Source: Neobacillus soli NBRC 102451 (GTDB lineage Bacteria; Bacillota; Bacilli; Bacillales; Cytobacillaceae). Taken from it: a DNA stretch of 64,000 nt. The first letter of the stretch is position 1, and each line of letters starts with the position of its first letter. Made by a program: the position numbers and the translations under genes. Below the pieces are notes generated by a model. That model did not search any database and was not told the DNA's origin. It was given only the letters and a program-made list of their open reading frames with translations. The stretch is from assembly GCF_001591665.1 (NCBI RefSeq), contig NZ_BCVI01000018.1:62001-126000 (forward strand). The letters are read 5' to 3'. Of the stretch, positions 26,055-34,704 are shown piece by piece.

Positions 26055-27050
26055 TTAAAAATTAATAAACGCATCCTTCGCTTTAACATCCTTTTTTATC
26101 ACATTGTTGTCTTTTAGCCACTGGGCGACCTTTTCCCATGTTTCAGGGGCCTGGTAACCGAATGGCTTTTCTTTTGCGTCCATCAGCGGGAGCAGGATTT
26201 CTAAGCTTTTGGTTTCAATATCCTTTTCTAACGGGGATGTTTTGTCCTCGTGCTTCATTAATATAGCCAGACCCCCTTTTGGATGTTCGGCCACATATTT
26301 TTGCCCCTTCGTTACCGCTGCCATAAATTTTTTAAACACATCTGGTTTTACTTTTAACCCCTTTTCACTAGCCACCAAAACTAATTCATAATAATCCGGA
26401 ACACCATAGTCAGCTGGATTTAAAATGCGCATCGGATGGCCTTCTTTTTCTAGCAATAATTTCTCGTGATTAATAAATCCACCAATCAACACATCTGTTT
26501 TTCTGGTTGCCATCGCAGGAATAAGGTCCCAGCCAACATCGACCATTTTCACCTTATTCGCCTCTCCACCGTCAGCCTTTACCATCGTTTGAATAATGGC
26601 TTCATCAAGGGGAATGGACGGGTAGCCAATGGTTTTTCCTGCTAAATCCTTTGGCGATTGAATCGGACCACCTTCTGGTACCATTAATTGATTTAGCGGA
26701 TGGCGGACGAGTGCTCCGAACGCTTGAACAGGAATTTCTTCACTCCGTGCAACCAGGACCTGTGGTTGATAGCTAATTGCCATATCGATTTTGTCTGCCG
26801 CAACGAGTCGAAGCGGATCATTGGTATCAGCGGGCATTTGAATATCAACCTCTAAACCTTGTTCTTTGAAATAGCCTTTTTCCTCCGCTACATAAAGAAA
26901 GGAGTGCACCGCATTGGGATACCAGTCCAGCATTAAACTCACTTTCTGTAGCTTTCCAGCACTACCCGAAGTTTTTTCTACTTCGCCATTCCCGCAAGCA
27001 CTCACTATAAGTAACAAAAGACTTAACAGAATTAAAAAACCTTTTTTCAT
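26055..27050 (-). CDS. thiY: Thiamine-precursor ABC transporter substrate-binding lipoprotein, ThiY
   Basis: 331 residues with lipoprotein signal (LLLLIVSACGNGE, Cys about residue 20). NMT1/THI5-like domain: SLMLDWYPNAVHSFLYVAEEKGYF, then GYPSIPLDEAIIQTM. In B. halodurans and related Bacilli ThiY binds N-formyl-aminopyrimidine, a thiamine breakdown product. Last gene of the operon driven by the TPP riboswitch at 32241; works with ThiX and ThiZ. Confidence 0.93.
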   Translation of the reverse strand: MKKGFLILLSLLLLIVSACGNGEVEKTSGSAGKLQKVSLMLDWYPNAVHSFLYVAEEKGYFKEQGLEVDIQMPADTNDPLRLVAADKIDMAISYQPQVLVARSEEIPVQAFGALVRHPLNQLMVPEGGPIQSPKDLAGKTIGYPSIPLDEAIIQTMVKADGGEANKVKMVDVGWDLIPAMATRKTDVLIGGFINHEKLLLEKEGHPMRILNPADYGVPDYYELVLVASEKGLKVKPDVFKKFMAAVTKGQKYVAEHPKGGLAILMKHEDKTSPLEKDIETKSLEILLPLMDAKEKPFGYQAPETWEKVAQWLKDNNVIKKDVKAKDAFINF

Positions 27051-27068
27051 GGACTTGCTCTTTCCCCT

Positions 27069-27845
27069 CTAACTGCGAATTTTATTTTTCAATAATTGTT
27101 TTTCTAGTAAACCAATTAATAGAAACAGCAAAATGCCTAGTAATGAAAGCAGGAATATCGCAGCAAAAACAGCATCCGCTTGTAAATTTCCCGACATGCG
27201 CCGGCTGAAGTACCCCAGGCCAACACTTGCACCAAGCCATTCACCAATCGTTGCCCCGACAACGCAGTAAACAACAGACAATTTCAAACCTGAAAAAATA
27301 GCTGGCAAGGCAAGTGGTACCTGGATTTTTTGAAAAATTGTCCAGCGATTGGCGCCCATAGTCAGCAGTAATTCACGGTACTCTTTCCCACCCGATTTCA
27401 GCCCATCATAGGTACTAACAACAATCGGAAAGAAGGCCGTTAAAATCGTCACGGCAATTTTACTCCAAATCGAATAGCCGAACCACATGATAAAAATCGG
27501 CGAAATCGCAATCAACGGCACCGTTTGTGAAATAACAAGGAAGGGATACAGCACCTTTTCCAATGCACGGAAAAAATGCATACCGACTCCGAGCAATAAG
27601 CCGCTTATAACCGCAATCCCAAAACCAATCAGGACTTCTTTAAGGGTTGCAGGCAAATGCACTTCCAACAATAGCTGCCGGTTTTCAACGAATGACCCCC
27701 AAATCGCCGAAGGAGCTGGCAGTATAAAGGCCGGGATCATCCCTTGACTTACCACGCATTCCCAAATGCTGATGAGAGCGATGATTACTAGTAAAAATAA
27801 GCCATAATCCCCTGTCCATTTTTTCAATCTAGCTTTCATTGTCAA
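27069..27845 (-). CDS. thiX: Thiamine-precursor ABC transporter permease, ThiX
   Basis: 258 residues, about six membrane helices, and the permease EAA-like loop YRELLLTMGANRWTIFQKIQVPLALPAIF. Belongs to the SsuC/TauC-like permease family. The start is probably TTG at 27845 (GGAG seven bases before), overlapping the end of thiZ by 17 bp; ATG at 27839 is the alternative. Confidence 0.93.
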   Translation of the reverse strand: MTMKARLKKWTGDYGLFLLVIIALISIWECVVSQGMIPAFILPAPSAIWGSFVENRQLLLEVHLPATLKEVLIGFGIAVISGLLLGVGMHFFRALEKVLYPFLVISQTVPLIAISPIFIMWFGYSIWSKIAVTILTAFFPIVVSTYDGLKSGGKEYRELLLTMGANRWTIFQKIQVPLALPAIFSGLKLSVVYCVVGATIGEWLGASVGLGYFSRRMSGNLQADAVFAAIFLLSLLGILLFLLIGLLEKQLLKNKIRS

Positions 27846-28578
27846 TCAGCCGCTCCAGTTCTTTTCTCATCGTTATAAACGCTGATTGATAGATTAGTTC
27901 AGAATTTCTTGGTCTTGGCAGGTTAACGTTTATATCTTGTAAACCCTTCCGCCCAAGCAAATAAATCCGGTCGCTCAACAGAATGGCTTCCTCTAAATCA
28001 TGGGTGATGAACAACACCGTCTTTTGCAATTCTCCCCACAGTCCTAGTAACCAGCTGTGCATGTTTCGTTTCGTCAACGAATCAAGCGCGCCAAACGGCT
28101 CGTCTAATATTAAAAGGTTTTTCCCAGTCATCAGCGTTCTTAAAAAAGCAACCCGCTGCTTCATTCCTCCGGATAATTCCTGTGGAAAGGCTTTTTCATA
28201 ATCAGCTAAACCAAACCGGGATAACCACTCAAGTATTTCTGGAATTCGCTGTTTCTTACTTTCCTTAGTAATTTCGATAGGAAGCAATAGGTTCTCTAAT
28301 ACGGTTCTCCAAGGTAAAAGCAGGTCCTTTTGCGGCATGTAACCGACGCTTCCTAATCTGTTTCCTGCCATCTGACCATCAATCCATATTTCCCCTTGCT
28401 CTGGTTCTAACAAACCAGTAATTAATTTGAAAAGTGTACTTTTTCCGGAGCCGCTTGCACCAATCAGGGAAACAAATTCTCCTGCTTTGACATCCAGTGA
28501 AAGTTTTTGAAAAATCGGTCGTTCACCCTTAAAGGCATATGTTAGATCTTTGATGGATAAAATTGGCGAGTTAGACAG
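27829..28578 (-). CDS. thiZ: Thiamine-precursor ABC transporter ATP-binding protein, ThiZ (CTG start likely)
   Basis: ABC ATPase with Walker A GASGSGKSTL, Q-loop YMPQKDLLLPW, signature LSGGMKQRVAF, Walker B LLILDEPFGALDSLTK and switch His in ITHDLEEA. About 249 residues if started at CTG 28578, eight bases after AGGGGGG and overlapping the tenA stop by 8 bp. The frame is open upstream to ATG 28623, but that ATG lies deep in tenA with no ribosome site. No ATG, GTG or TTG fits the ribosome site. Confidence 0.92.
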   Translation of the reverse strand: MSNSPILSIKDLTYAFKGERPIFQKLSLDVKAGEFVSLIGASGSGKSTLFKLITGLLEPEQGEIWIDGQMAGNRLGSVGYMPQKDLLLPWRTVLENLLLPIEITKESKKQRIPEILEWLSRFGLADYEKAFPQELSGGMKQRVAFLRTLMTGKNLLILDEPFGALDSLTKRNMHSWLLGLWGELQKTVLFITHDLEEAILLSDRIYLLGRKGLQDINVNLPRPRNSELIYQSAFITMRKELERLIDNES

Positions 28579-29242
28579 GCCACTCGCCCCCCTGATAAAC
28601 CATATCCCAGAACATATATTCAAACTTAGATGTCGTCAGAAAATGTTCTTCTAATATAGTTAGCTCTCGCTCCGATTTCCCCTCAGCTTCTTGATCCAAC
28701 AAATCTATTAGCCATGTAGCTAATGAACCAAATTCACTCGAGGAGTACATTTTCACCCATTCCCCGTAAAGAGGATGATTGCTAGCATTCAGATAGGTAT
28801 TTACTATCTTTTTGCTAATCTCCCAGTAGCTCCACATACACGGCAGTAATGCCGCGATTAATTCCTCAAGCGAACCATTCTGAGCGACATTCAGCATGTA
28901 GCGTGTATAAGCTAAGTTAATCGGAGTCGGCCTTGTTTCTTCCAGCTGCTGATGGGTGATGCCGAACTTTTCTGCGTATCGGCGGTGCAGGTCCATCTCT
29001 CCATGTAATGTTTCATCCAGGAGCTTCGCAAAAGCTGCCATCGTTTCAATGTCCCTAGCCTTAACTGCACCTAATGCAAAAAGCTTGGAATAGTCGATTA
29101 AAAATACGTAATCTTGTTTCATGTAACGGATAAACGATTCAACGGGCAGGTCTCCTGTGCCTAACCCGATAACAAATGGATGTTGATGCGTTTTCTCCCA
29201 AATTCCTGTTACTTTTTCATAAAGTCGTTGCGAAAATTTCAT
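28571..29242 (-). CDS. tenA: Aminopyrimidine aminohydrolase / thiaminase II, TenA
   Basis: Hydrolyses aminomethyl- or aminopyrimidine breakdown products of thiamine to HMP. The 223-residue helical protein shows the family catalytic Cys in LLPCMWSYWEI (about residue 135), YMKQDYVFLIDYSKLFALG near 45-60 and the C-terminal FLTTSKFEYMFWDM Glu region. Start ATG at 29242 follows AAGGGGGGCAAAA. It processes the compound imported by ThiXYZ. Confidence 0.95.
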   Translation of the reverse strand: MKFSQRLYEKVTGIWEKTHQHPFVIGLGTGDLPVESFIRYMKQDYVFLIDYSKLFALGAVKARDIETMAAFAKLLDETLHGEMDLHRRYAEKFGITHQQLEETRPTPINLAYTRYMLNVAQNGSLEELIAALLPCMWSYWEISKKIVNTYLNASNHPLYGEWVKMYSSSEFGSLATWLIDLLDQEAEGKSERELTILEEHFLTTSKFEYMFWDMVYQGGEWPV

Positions 29243-29316
29243 TTTTTGCCCCCCTTTTCGCTGAAAATTACTATTGGTTCGGGAATCCAACTAAATCATT
29301 CTACGAATAATTGGAC

Positions 29317-29400
29317 TTTACTCGCGAATTTCGGTAGTTTACTCGCGGATTCAACCAATTTACTCGCGAATTTCAGCCTTTTACTCGCGAATCAAGATTT
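29317..29400. repeat. Tandem array C, four 21-bp units at the end of thiW
   Basis: Core TTTACTCGCGRAT begins at 29317, 29338, 29359 and 29380, an exact 21-bp period with 8 variable bases between cores. The core differs from that of array B by one or two bases. The fourth unit lies inside thiW and provides its last nine codons and the stop. Confidence 0.93.
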
Positions 29401-29888
29401 CTATTCATAAAAAATACTTTCTTCCGAATGAAAATCGTCAGAATGACAAACCCTAGTAAGGCTCCAGCAAAAGAACTAAATATAAATAACGGAATGAACC
29501 CAAACAGGGTTGCTTTTTGACCAAGTAGTAACGTAGCAATCGGGTAAGACAGAAGGGCTCCAATGATGCCCGTTCCAATTACTTCCCCGATAAAAGCAAG
29601 ATAGAATTTTCTAGTTTTCCAAAATAATAGCGCCGCCAGCAATGCCCCGACCATACTTCCGGGAAAGGCAAAAATAGATCCCGTTCCCATCAGATTTCTT
29701 AACAATGAGACACAAAAGGCCTGGGCAACAGCGTAATAAGGACCTAAAAGGACCGCAGACAAAACGTTCAAAAAATGCTGGACTGGAAAAACCTTTGTAA
29801 ATCCAACCGGAATATATAACAGATTACTAGAGATGGTTCCAATCGCAATCATCATCGCGGTCAACGTCAATTTATGTGTCTTTTTCAT
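29373..29888 (-). CDS. thiW: ECF transporter S component ThiW (thiazole uptake)
   Basis: Membrane substrate-binding subunit of an energy-coupling-factor transporter, about 171 residues and five to six helices; ThiW members are assigned to hydroxyethylthiazole uptake by their fixed association with TPP riboswitches. Motifs IPVGFTKVFPVQHFLNVLSA and NLMGTGSIFAFPGSMVGALL are characteristic. ATG 29888 follows GGGGGG. The C-terminus NRNLDSRVKG is written by repeat array C and is unlikely to be ancestral. Confidence 0.92.
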   Translation of the reverse strand: MKKTHKLTLTAMMIAIGTISSNLLYIPVGFTKVFPVQHFLNVLSAVLLGPYYAVAQAFCVSLLRNLMGTGSIFAFPGSMVGALLAALLFWKTRKFYLAFIGEVIGTGIIGALLSYPIATLLLGQKATLFGFIPLFIFSSFAGALLGFVILTIFIRKKVFFMNRNLDSRVKG

Positions 29889-29893
29889 AAAAT

Positions 29894-30532
29894 TCACCCC
29901 CCGATACTTGTTCTTAATGCCCCAGCTGCTTTCCTTGGTGATTCTGCATGGCTTATCGCTGTAATAACCGAAACGCCGTCCGCCCCTGCTTCCACAACGG
30001 TTCGGGCGTTTTCAACGGTGATCCCTCCGATGCCAACGATTGGAAAATTACAGCCATTTTTCCGCAATTCCTCTATAAGGATGGTCCCACGGGAAGGCTT
30101 GGCATCCGCTTTTGTTTTTGTAGGAAAAACTGGCCCAATCCCAAAATAGTCAGCTCCGCCCCTCATCGCAGACATCGCTTCTTTTCTAGTATGGACAGAC
30201 ACACCAAGGATTTTATCGCCAATCCTTTCTCTCACTATCTTTACCGACTCATCCTCCTGTCCGATATGAACCCCATCAGCATCGATTGCTAGTGCTAATT
30301 CAATATCATCGTTGACGATGAACGGGATGTAATGTTCTTTGCAAATGTCTTGGAGTTCTTTGGCAAGTGCATATTTTTTTGCCCCTGTTAAAGCCCCTTC
30401 GCCTTTTTCTCGGAATTGAAACAGTGTAATACCACCACCAATCGCCTCTTTTAATACTTGTGCTGAATCCTTCCGGCAGTTCGTACTGCCCATGATAAAA
30501 TAAACACGTAATGCCGCTCGCAAGTTTTTCAT
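29894..30532 (-). CDS. thiE: Thiamine-phosphate synthase, ThiE
   Basis: Joins HMP-PP and thiazole phosphate to give thiamine phosphate. The 212-residue TIM barrel has [13 protein letters not shown] (HMP-PP binding), [46 protein letters not shown] and the phosphate loop IVGIGGI. ATG at 30532 overlaps the thiD stop (ATGA), suggesting coupled translation. Confidence 0.96.
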   Translation of the reverse strand: MKNLRAALRVYFIMGSTNCRKDSAQVLKEAIGGGITLFQFREKGEGALTGAKKYALAKELQDICKEHYIPFIVNDDIELALAIDADGVHIGQEDESVKIVRERIGDKILGVSVHTRKEAMSAMRGGADYFGIGPVFPTKTKADAKPSRGTILIEELRKNGCNFPIVGIGGITVENARTVVEAGADGVSVITAISHAESPRKAAGALRTSIGG

Positions 30533-31335
30533 GATTTCGCCAACTCCTTTTTTCGATAGGCCCAATGATTGGTTGGACCATGTCCTTGACCGATTTCCAA
30601 TTGATTTTCAATCGCGGCCTGAATAAAATCCTTTGCTTTCAAAACCGCTTCATAAACGCTAAACCCTTTTGCTAATTCAGCGGTAATCACGGCTGAAAAG
30701 GTGCAGCCTGTTCCATGTGTATTTTTAGTGTCAATTCGCTTAGCAGTAAAAGTGTAGAATTCCTTCCCATCGAACAATAAATCAATCGATGCAGACGCGT
30801 CTTCGTCATGACCGCCTTTGATGACGATATTCTTGACACCTAATTCAAACAACCTTTTAGCAGCTTCCTTTTTATCTTCAAAAGTTCGAATCGTCATGCC
30901 GGTAAGCACTTCCGCCTCAGGAATGTTCGGTGTAATAACTTTGGAGAGTGGCAGCAAATATTTTTTCATGGCAGAAATGGCTTCCCTCTTCAGCAATGAT
31001 GCCCCACCTTTAGCAATCATGACAGGATCAACCACGACATTTTCCCATTGATAAAGTTTGAGTTTTTCCGAGACAGCTTCGATGATTTCAGCATTAAAGA
31101 GCATGCCTGTCTTAACCGCATCCGCACCGATATCATCCCCTATCGCTTCCATCTGTTTGGCGACGGCCTCAGCTGTCATCGGATAGACAGCGTGAACACC
31201 CAACGTATTTTGTGCTGTTACAGCCGTCAATGCTGACATCCCGAACACCTCTAATTCCTGAAACGTCTTCAGGTCGGCTTGAATCCCCGCCCCGCCGCCA
31301 GAATCAGATCCGGCGATTGTTAGTGCCTTTTTCAT
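30529..31335 (-). CDS. thiD: Bifunctional HMP kinase / HMP-P kinase, ThiD
   Basis: Phosphorylates HMP twice, to HMP-PP. 268 residues of the ribokinase-like fold: [20 protein letters not shown] at the N-terminus, [22 protein letters not shown] and the anion-hole motif [16 protein letters not shown] 31335 follows AAAGGGGGG; the start lies 32 bp inside thiM. Confidence 0.96.
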   Translation of the reverse strand: MKKALTIAGSDSGGGAGIQADLKTFQELEVFGMSALTAVTAQNTLGVHAVYPMTAEAVAKQMEAIGDDIGADAVKTGMLFNAEIIEAVSEKLKLYQWENVVVDPVMIAKGGASLLKREAISAMKKYLLPLSKVITPNIPEAEVLTGMTIRTFEDKKEAAKRLFELGVKNIVIKGGHDEDASASIDLLFDGKEFYTFTAKRIDTKNTHGTGCTFSAVITAELAKGFSVYEAVLKAKDFIQAAIENQLEIGQGHGPTNHWAYRKKELAKS

Positions 31336-32149
31336 AAAAATTGCCCCCCTTTTTATATGCAGCATTTAAATTTAAGTCGTCTGACGAAACCAGTGATAAT
31401 TGGTTCAAGAATTCAATTTGGAAACTGCCTGGTCCTTGTTCGACCGTTTTTGCCGCTGCCTTTTCAGCAGCAATTCCGTAGGTAGATAAAGCTGCCACAG
31501 AGGCCGTTATCAGGTTCTTCTCCACTCCTGCAAAAGCACCAATTACAGACGTTAATAGGCAGCCCATACCGGTTACCTTTGTCATAATTGGATGTCCATT
31601 CGCAACGCGATAGGTAGTTTTCCCATCTGTAACGCAGTCCTCTTTTCCGGTAATGACGACAACGCAATTCAATTTTTGAGCGGCCGTTATGGCGAGATCA
31701 ACGATATTTCCTTTGGTCTCTCCTGCATCAACGCCCTTGATTTCCCATGTTTCCCCCACGACATTGGCAATTTCTGCCGCGTTTCCTCTTATAACGGAGA
31801 CTCTAATTTCACTCATGATCTTTTGCGCTGTATCCGTTCGATAACGAGTAGCCCCTGCACCAACCGGATCAAAAATAACGGGAACACCAGCTTCATTGGC
31901 GGCTTTTCCAGCGATAATCATAGAATCGACAGTTTGCGGGTTTAAGGTACCAATATTTAAAACTAACGAACTAGCAATCTTAGCCATATCCGCCGCTTCT
32001 TCGGCTGCATACGCCATCACCGGTGAAGCACCAAGGGCCAGCAGCCCATTTGCGGTAAAATTCGTAACGACCACATTCGTTATGTTATGTACAAGCGGGT
32101 TTACCACCCTTACTCTTTCCAACGTTTCAGATAAGCTGATTTTGTCCAT
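31304..32149 (-). CDS. thiM: Hydroxyethylthiazole kinase, ThiM
   Basis: Phosphorylates the thiazole alcohol imported by ThiW. 281 residues; [41 protein letters not shown] and the catalytic-loop [14 protein letters not shown] (Cys in the loop as in many ThiM). First gene after the TPP riboswitch, ATG preceded by AGGAGATTGGT. Confidence 0.96.
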   Translation of the reverse strand: MDKISLSETLERVRVVNPLVHNITNVVVTNFTANGLLALGASPVMAYAAEEAADMAKIASSLVLNIGTLNPQTVDSMIIAGKAANEAGVPVIFDPVGAGATRYRTDTAQKIMSEIRVSVIRGNAAEIANVVGETWEIKGVDAGETKGNIVDLAITAAQKLNCVVVITGKEDCVTDGKTTYRVANGHPIMTKVTGMGCLLTSVIGAFAGVEKNLITASVAALSTYGIAAEKAAAKTVEQGPGSFQIEFLNQLSLVSSDDLNLNAAYKKGGNFYEKGTNNRRI

Positions 32150-32176
32150 ACCAATCTCCTCATTTCTTTTTTAATA

Positions 32177-32212
32177 TAAAAAAAACCAGATCCATAAATT
32201 GGACCTGGTTAG
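32177..32212 (-). terminator. TPP riboswitch expression-platform terminator
   Basis: Minus-strand AACCAGGTCCAATTTATGGA TCTGG followed by eight T, between the aptamer and thiM. Confidence 0.9.
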
Positions 32213-32240
32213 TTAGTAAGAGAAAAAAGCAAAAGTTTCA

Positions 32241-32338
32241 CTTGGCTACTTTCCTACGCTGGTATTACCCAGATCAGGTCCAAAGGGTTAAAAACTTTTA
32301 CATTTTCTCTCAGCCTGATTACAGGGCACCCCTAGTAG
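32241..32338 (-). promoter_or_regulatory. TPP (THI-box) riboswitch
   Basis: Minus strand carries the THI-box core: TAGGGGTGCCC, CAGGCTGAGAGAAAA, then ACCCTTTGGACCTGATCTGG, GTAATACCAGCGTAGGAAAG. TPP binding is expected to favour the terminator at 32177 and shut off thiM-thiY. Confidence 0.98.
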
Positions 32339-32417
32339 ATACAAAACATTTTAAATTAATCCCATAATAACCCTATAAAACATGAAAGTAAAGAATTAAG
32401 TGAGAGAGTAGCCCTTT

Positions 32418-32510
32418 CTAATCGTCAAAATCGATTTGCAGTAATAAATCTTGTTCCTTGCCTTTCGCGGTAATTTCGCGATGATTTGATTGCCAGCCGT
32501 CGTATTTCAA
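32418..32510 (-). CDS. Possible 30-aa protein coupled to the glutaredoxin-like gene
   Basis: Starts at TTG 32510 overlapping the stop of the upstream gene (TTGA arrangement), with AAAGG six bases before it. Sequence begins MKYDGWQSNHREITAKGKEQ and ends in acidic LQIDFDD. Codon use looks coding. Could also be a short remnant of something larger. Not recognised. Confidence 0.4.
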   Translation of the reverse strand: MKYDGWQSNHREITAKGKEQDLLLQIDFDD

Positions 32511-32752
32511 TCCAGACCTTTCGCTAACCTCATAAGTTCCTTCAGCTCATTTGTAAACCCTTTTACAGCACGGTTCTCAACAACGGTAACGGGAACTCCA
32601 AGAAATCCGTAATTCTCCACTTCCTGTTGATAACAAGCGTTGTCCGTAACATCCCTGACCTCAAAATCAATCCCTTCCTGCGTCAGGACCTGTTTGACCA
32701 TCGTGCATTCAATGCAGTCGTTGGTCGTGTAGACGATAACTTTTTTATTCAT
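32507..32752 (-). CDS. Glutaredoxin/NrdH-like thiol-disulfide protein
   Basis: 81 residues of thioredoxin fold. Active site CIEC at residues 13-16 and the cis-Pro motif GVPVTVVENRAVKGF are present. NrdH/glutaredoxin-like proteins reduce ribonucleotide reductase or other disulfides; no nrd genes are nearby, so its partner is unknown. ATG follows AAGGAGGAGCC. Confidence 0.9.
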   Translation of the reverse strand: MNKKVIVYTTNDCIECTMVKQVLTQEGIDFEVRDVTDNACYQQEVENYGFLGVPVTVVENRAVKGFTNELKELMRLAKGLD

Positions 32753-33172
32753 TTTTGGCTCCTCCTTTGGTTTATTTTAGCATGCAGCCTAAAACTATTT
32801 ATTCCTCACAATCTTGAGGCCTAAATTCCCCTGAATCAATTACTAAATTCCATTCATTTTGGAAGCGCCATCATCTGACACCAAAACGCGAGAATTGTCT
32901 GTTCATGCGCTTTCCCAAGAAATATTTCCGAGGTTAGGGACATCTGATTGGTATCGCTTCCAACTAACATCATTTTCAAAAATTGGACAGCCCTTTTTTC
33001 TATTATCATGATATTCGTTTACGCTTGTCCAGTATTTTTACATATGATGTTTCATGTAAGGGACCCCGAGTTGACGATTCAGTAAATAAGAATGTTTTAT
33101 GTCTAGAAGACGATATGAAATTTAAAAAATCTTCTAGGCAATTCTTCAAAAAAATGCAAAGGAGATTTAAAT
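32753..33172. other. Gene-poor interval, 420 bp
   Basis: No confident gene. A 39-codon minus-strand frame (32854-32973) reads like coding sequence, ending AFWCQMMALPK, but has no ribosome site. The right end (33115-33172) leads into the ribosome site of the next gene, and includes a 21-codon basic frame overlapping that gene's start. Confidence 0.5.
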
Positions 33173-33640
33173 ATGTCTGAAGATAAGCACGAAAATAACG
33201 CCCGCACAACAGGTAACAAGGTAAATAAAGATGCTTTAATGAATCTATTAAATAATCTAGCAAAAAGTGACTATACCATTGATATGAATACAATGATGAG
33301 GGCAGCATCCAATCTAGTAAATGATGATTCACCGGTGAATACAAGCCATGACCATGGTGATTTTCAGCAAAATTCGACTCAAACTCCGACTTTCCAACCA
33401 GAATATCAAAGAAAGTCAGATTTCACCTTGTTAAGTGAACAACTTGAGAACTTGGCTAACAGTATTTCAGCGTTAAGAGACGAACTAGCGGGCTTAAAAG
33501 ACCAAAATAAAAAACTCATTGAGAACTTGGCTAACGGTATTTCAGCGTTAAGAGACGAACTAGCGGGCTTAAAAGATCAAAATAAAAAACTCATAGAACA
33601 AGTCTCTGGATTGGGAAAAAGTAATAAAAAGAAGAAATAA
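33173..33640 (+). CDS. Hypothetical coiled-coil protein with an internal tandem duplication
   Basis: 155 residues, ATG after AAAGGAGATTTAAAT. N-terminal half is polar (NKDALMNLLNNLAKSDYTID). C-terminal half holds two almost identical 25-residue copies (each NLANxISALRDELAGLKDQN KKLI) predicted to form a coiled coil, then a Lys tail KSNKKKK. The copies differ by only a few bases, so the duplication is recent. Lies beside a spore-surface glycosylation group, which might suggest a spore role, but nothing in the protein proves it. Confidence 0.82.
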   Translation: MSEDKHENNARTTGNKVNKDALMNLLNNLAKSDYTIDMNTMMRAASNLVNDDSPVNTSHDHGDFQQNSTQTPTFQPEYQRKSDFTLLSEQLENLANSISALRDELAGLKDQNKKLIENLANGISALRDELAGLKDQNKKLIEQVSGLGKSNKKKK

Positions 33641-33678
33641 TCATCTGATTATAGTTTCCATTACAAAATGATAGAAAC

Positions 33679-33703
33679 GGCCTTGAGATATCAAGGCCTT
33701 TTT
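33679..33703 (+). terminator. Terminator after the coiled-coil gene
   Basis: GGCCTTGA, GATA, TCAAGGCC, TTTTTC. Confidence 0.9.
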
Positions 33704-33720
33704 CATTTGTTCAAAATGGG

Positions 33721-33780
33721 GTCACAATAAAGAAAGTGACCGGGGCCACTTTCTAATAAAACGCTATGGTGCCTGACACC
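33721..33780. repeat. Dispersed GGTGCCTGACACC element, copy 2 (in the galU 3' end)
   Basis: A hairpin (AGAAAGTG ... CACTTTCT), then ACGCTAT, then GGTGCCTGACACC at 33768-33780. The terminal motif forms the last galU codons (Cys-Gln-Ala-Pro-stop on the minus strand). The hairpin, with CTTTATT after it on the minus strand, may double as the galU terminator. Confidence 0.85.
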
Positions 33781-34648
33781 CGCCGTGAATCTTCCCTAAA
33801 TAGGCCAGGATTTCTTCTCGTGTGTCATCCCTTTGAAGGGAGATGTCGATGGTTGCTTTGACGTAGCCGATTTTGTCGCCGATGTCGTAGCGGGTTCCTT
33901 CAAAATTATAGGCTAAGACAGCCTGTTGTTTGGTTAGCTCGTTAATCGCATCTGTCAGTTGTAATTCATTGTCTTGTCCAATTGGGAGACTATCCAATAT
34001 TTCAAAGATCTCAGGCTTTAAAACATAACGCCCCATGACGGCAAACCGTGACGGTGCCTCCTCCTTTTTTGGTTTTTCTACTAAGGATTCAACCGAAAAA
34101 AGGTTTGGTTCGAGCATCGTACCTCGAGGCTTAATAATTCCATATTTACTCACTTCAGTTTCTGAGACAGCCTGAACGCCAACGACAGAACTGTTATGAT
34201 ACTCGAATACATTGATCAGCTGCTTCAAACAAGGAACTTCAGACATGACGAGATCATCTCCAAGCATAACCGCAAAAGGTTCTTCCCCAATAAAGCTTTT
34301 CGCGCAGAGGATTGCATGTCCCAGCCCTTTCGGTTCCTTCTGGCGAACATAAGAAATATTAACTAAATTAGATATCTTCTGAACTTCTTCTAAAACCGCC
34401 AGATTATTTTTCCTTAAAAGCGTATCCTCAAGTTCATAGGATTTATCAAAGTGATCCTCTATCGACCTTTTTCCTCGGCCGGTTACGATAATGATTTCCT
34501 CAATCCCCGCTGCTACAGCTTCTTCAACAATATATTGGATAGTTGGTTTATCGACAATTGGCAGCATTTCCTTTGGCAATGCTTTCGTTGCAGGTAAAAA
34601 GCGAGTCCCAAGGCCAGCCGCCGGAATAATGGCCTTTTTGATTTTCAT
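33764..34648 (-). CDS. galU: UTP-glucose-1-phosphate uridylyltransferase
   Basis: Makes UDP-glucose for glycan synthesis. 294 residues: nucleotidyltransferase start [66 protein letters not shown]. Similar to GtaB/YtdA of B. subtilis. ATG follows GGGAGG. The final residues GGCQAP come from an invading repeat. Downstream of a GT4 and a HipA-like kinase gene, so may be a pathway-specific copy. Confidence 0.95.
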   Translation of the reverse strand: MKIKKAIIPAAGLGTRFLPATKALPKEMLPIVDKPTIQYIVEEAVAAGIEEIIIVTGRGKRSIEDHFDKSYELEDTLLRKNNLAVLEEVQKISNLVNISYVRQKEPKGLGHAILCAKSFIGEEPFAVMLGDDLVMSEVPCLKQLINVFEYHNSSVVGVQAVSETEVSKYGIIKPRGTMLEPNLFSVESLVEKPKKEEAPSRFAVMGRYVLKPEIFEILDSLPIGQDNELQLTDAINELTKQQAVLAYNFEGTRYDIGDKIGYVKATIDISLQRDDTREEILAYLGKIHGGCQAP

Positions 34649-34674
34649 AATTTACCTCCCTTAATAAAAAGTAA

Positions 34675-34704
34675 AACTCCTCTACCCTTTTGGGTAAGGG
34701 AGTT
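34675..34704 (-). terminator. Hairpin between the HipA-like gene and galU
   Basis: AACTCCCTTACCC, AAAA, GGGTAGAGGAGTT, then TTACTTTTTATT on the minus strand. It overlaps the stop of the upstream gene and may partly separate galU expression. Confidence 0.65.

Noticed and set aside
32854..32973. 39-codon minus-strand frame ending AFWCQMMALPK
   Set aside because: Reads like coding sequence but has no ribosome site and no recognised family; kept only as a note in the interval.
33115..33180. 21-codon basic peptide before the coiled-coil gene
   Set aside because: Weak ribosome site; its end overlaps the next gene's ribosome site by chance.
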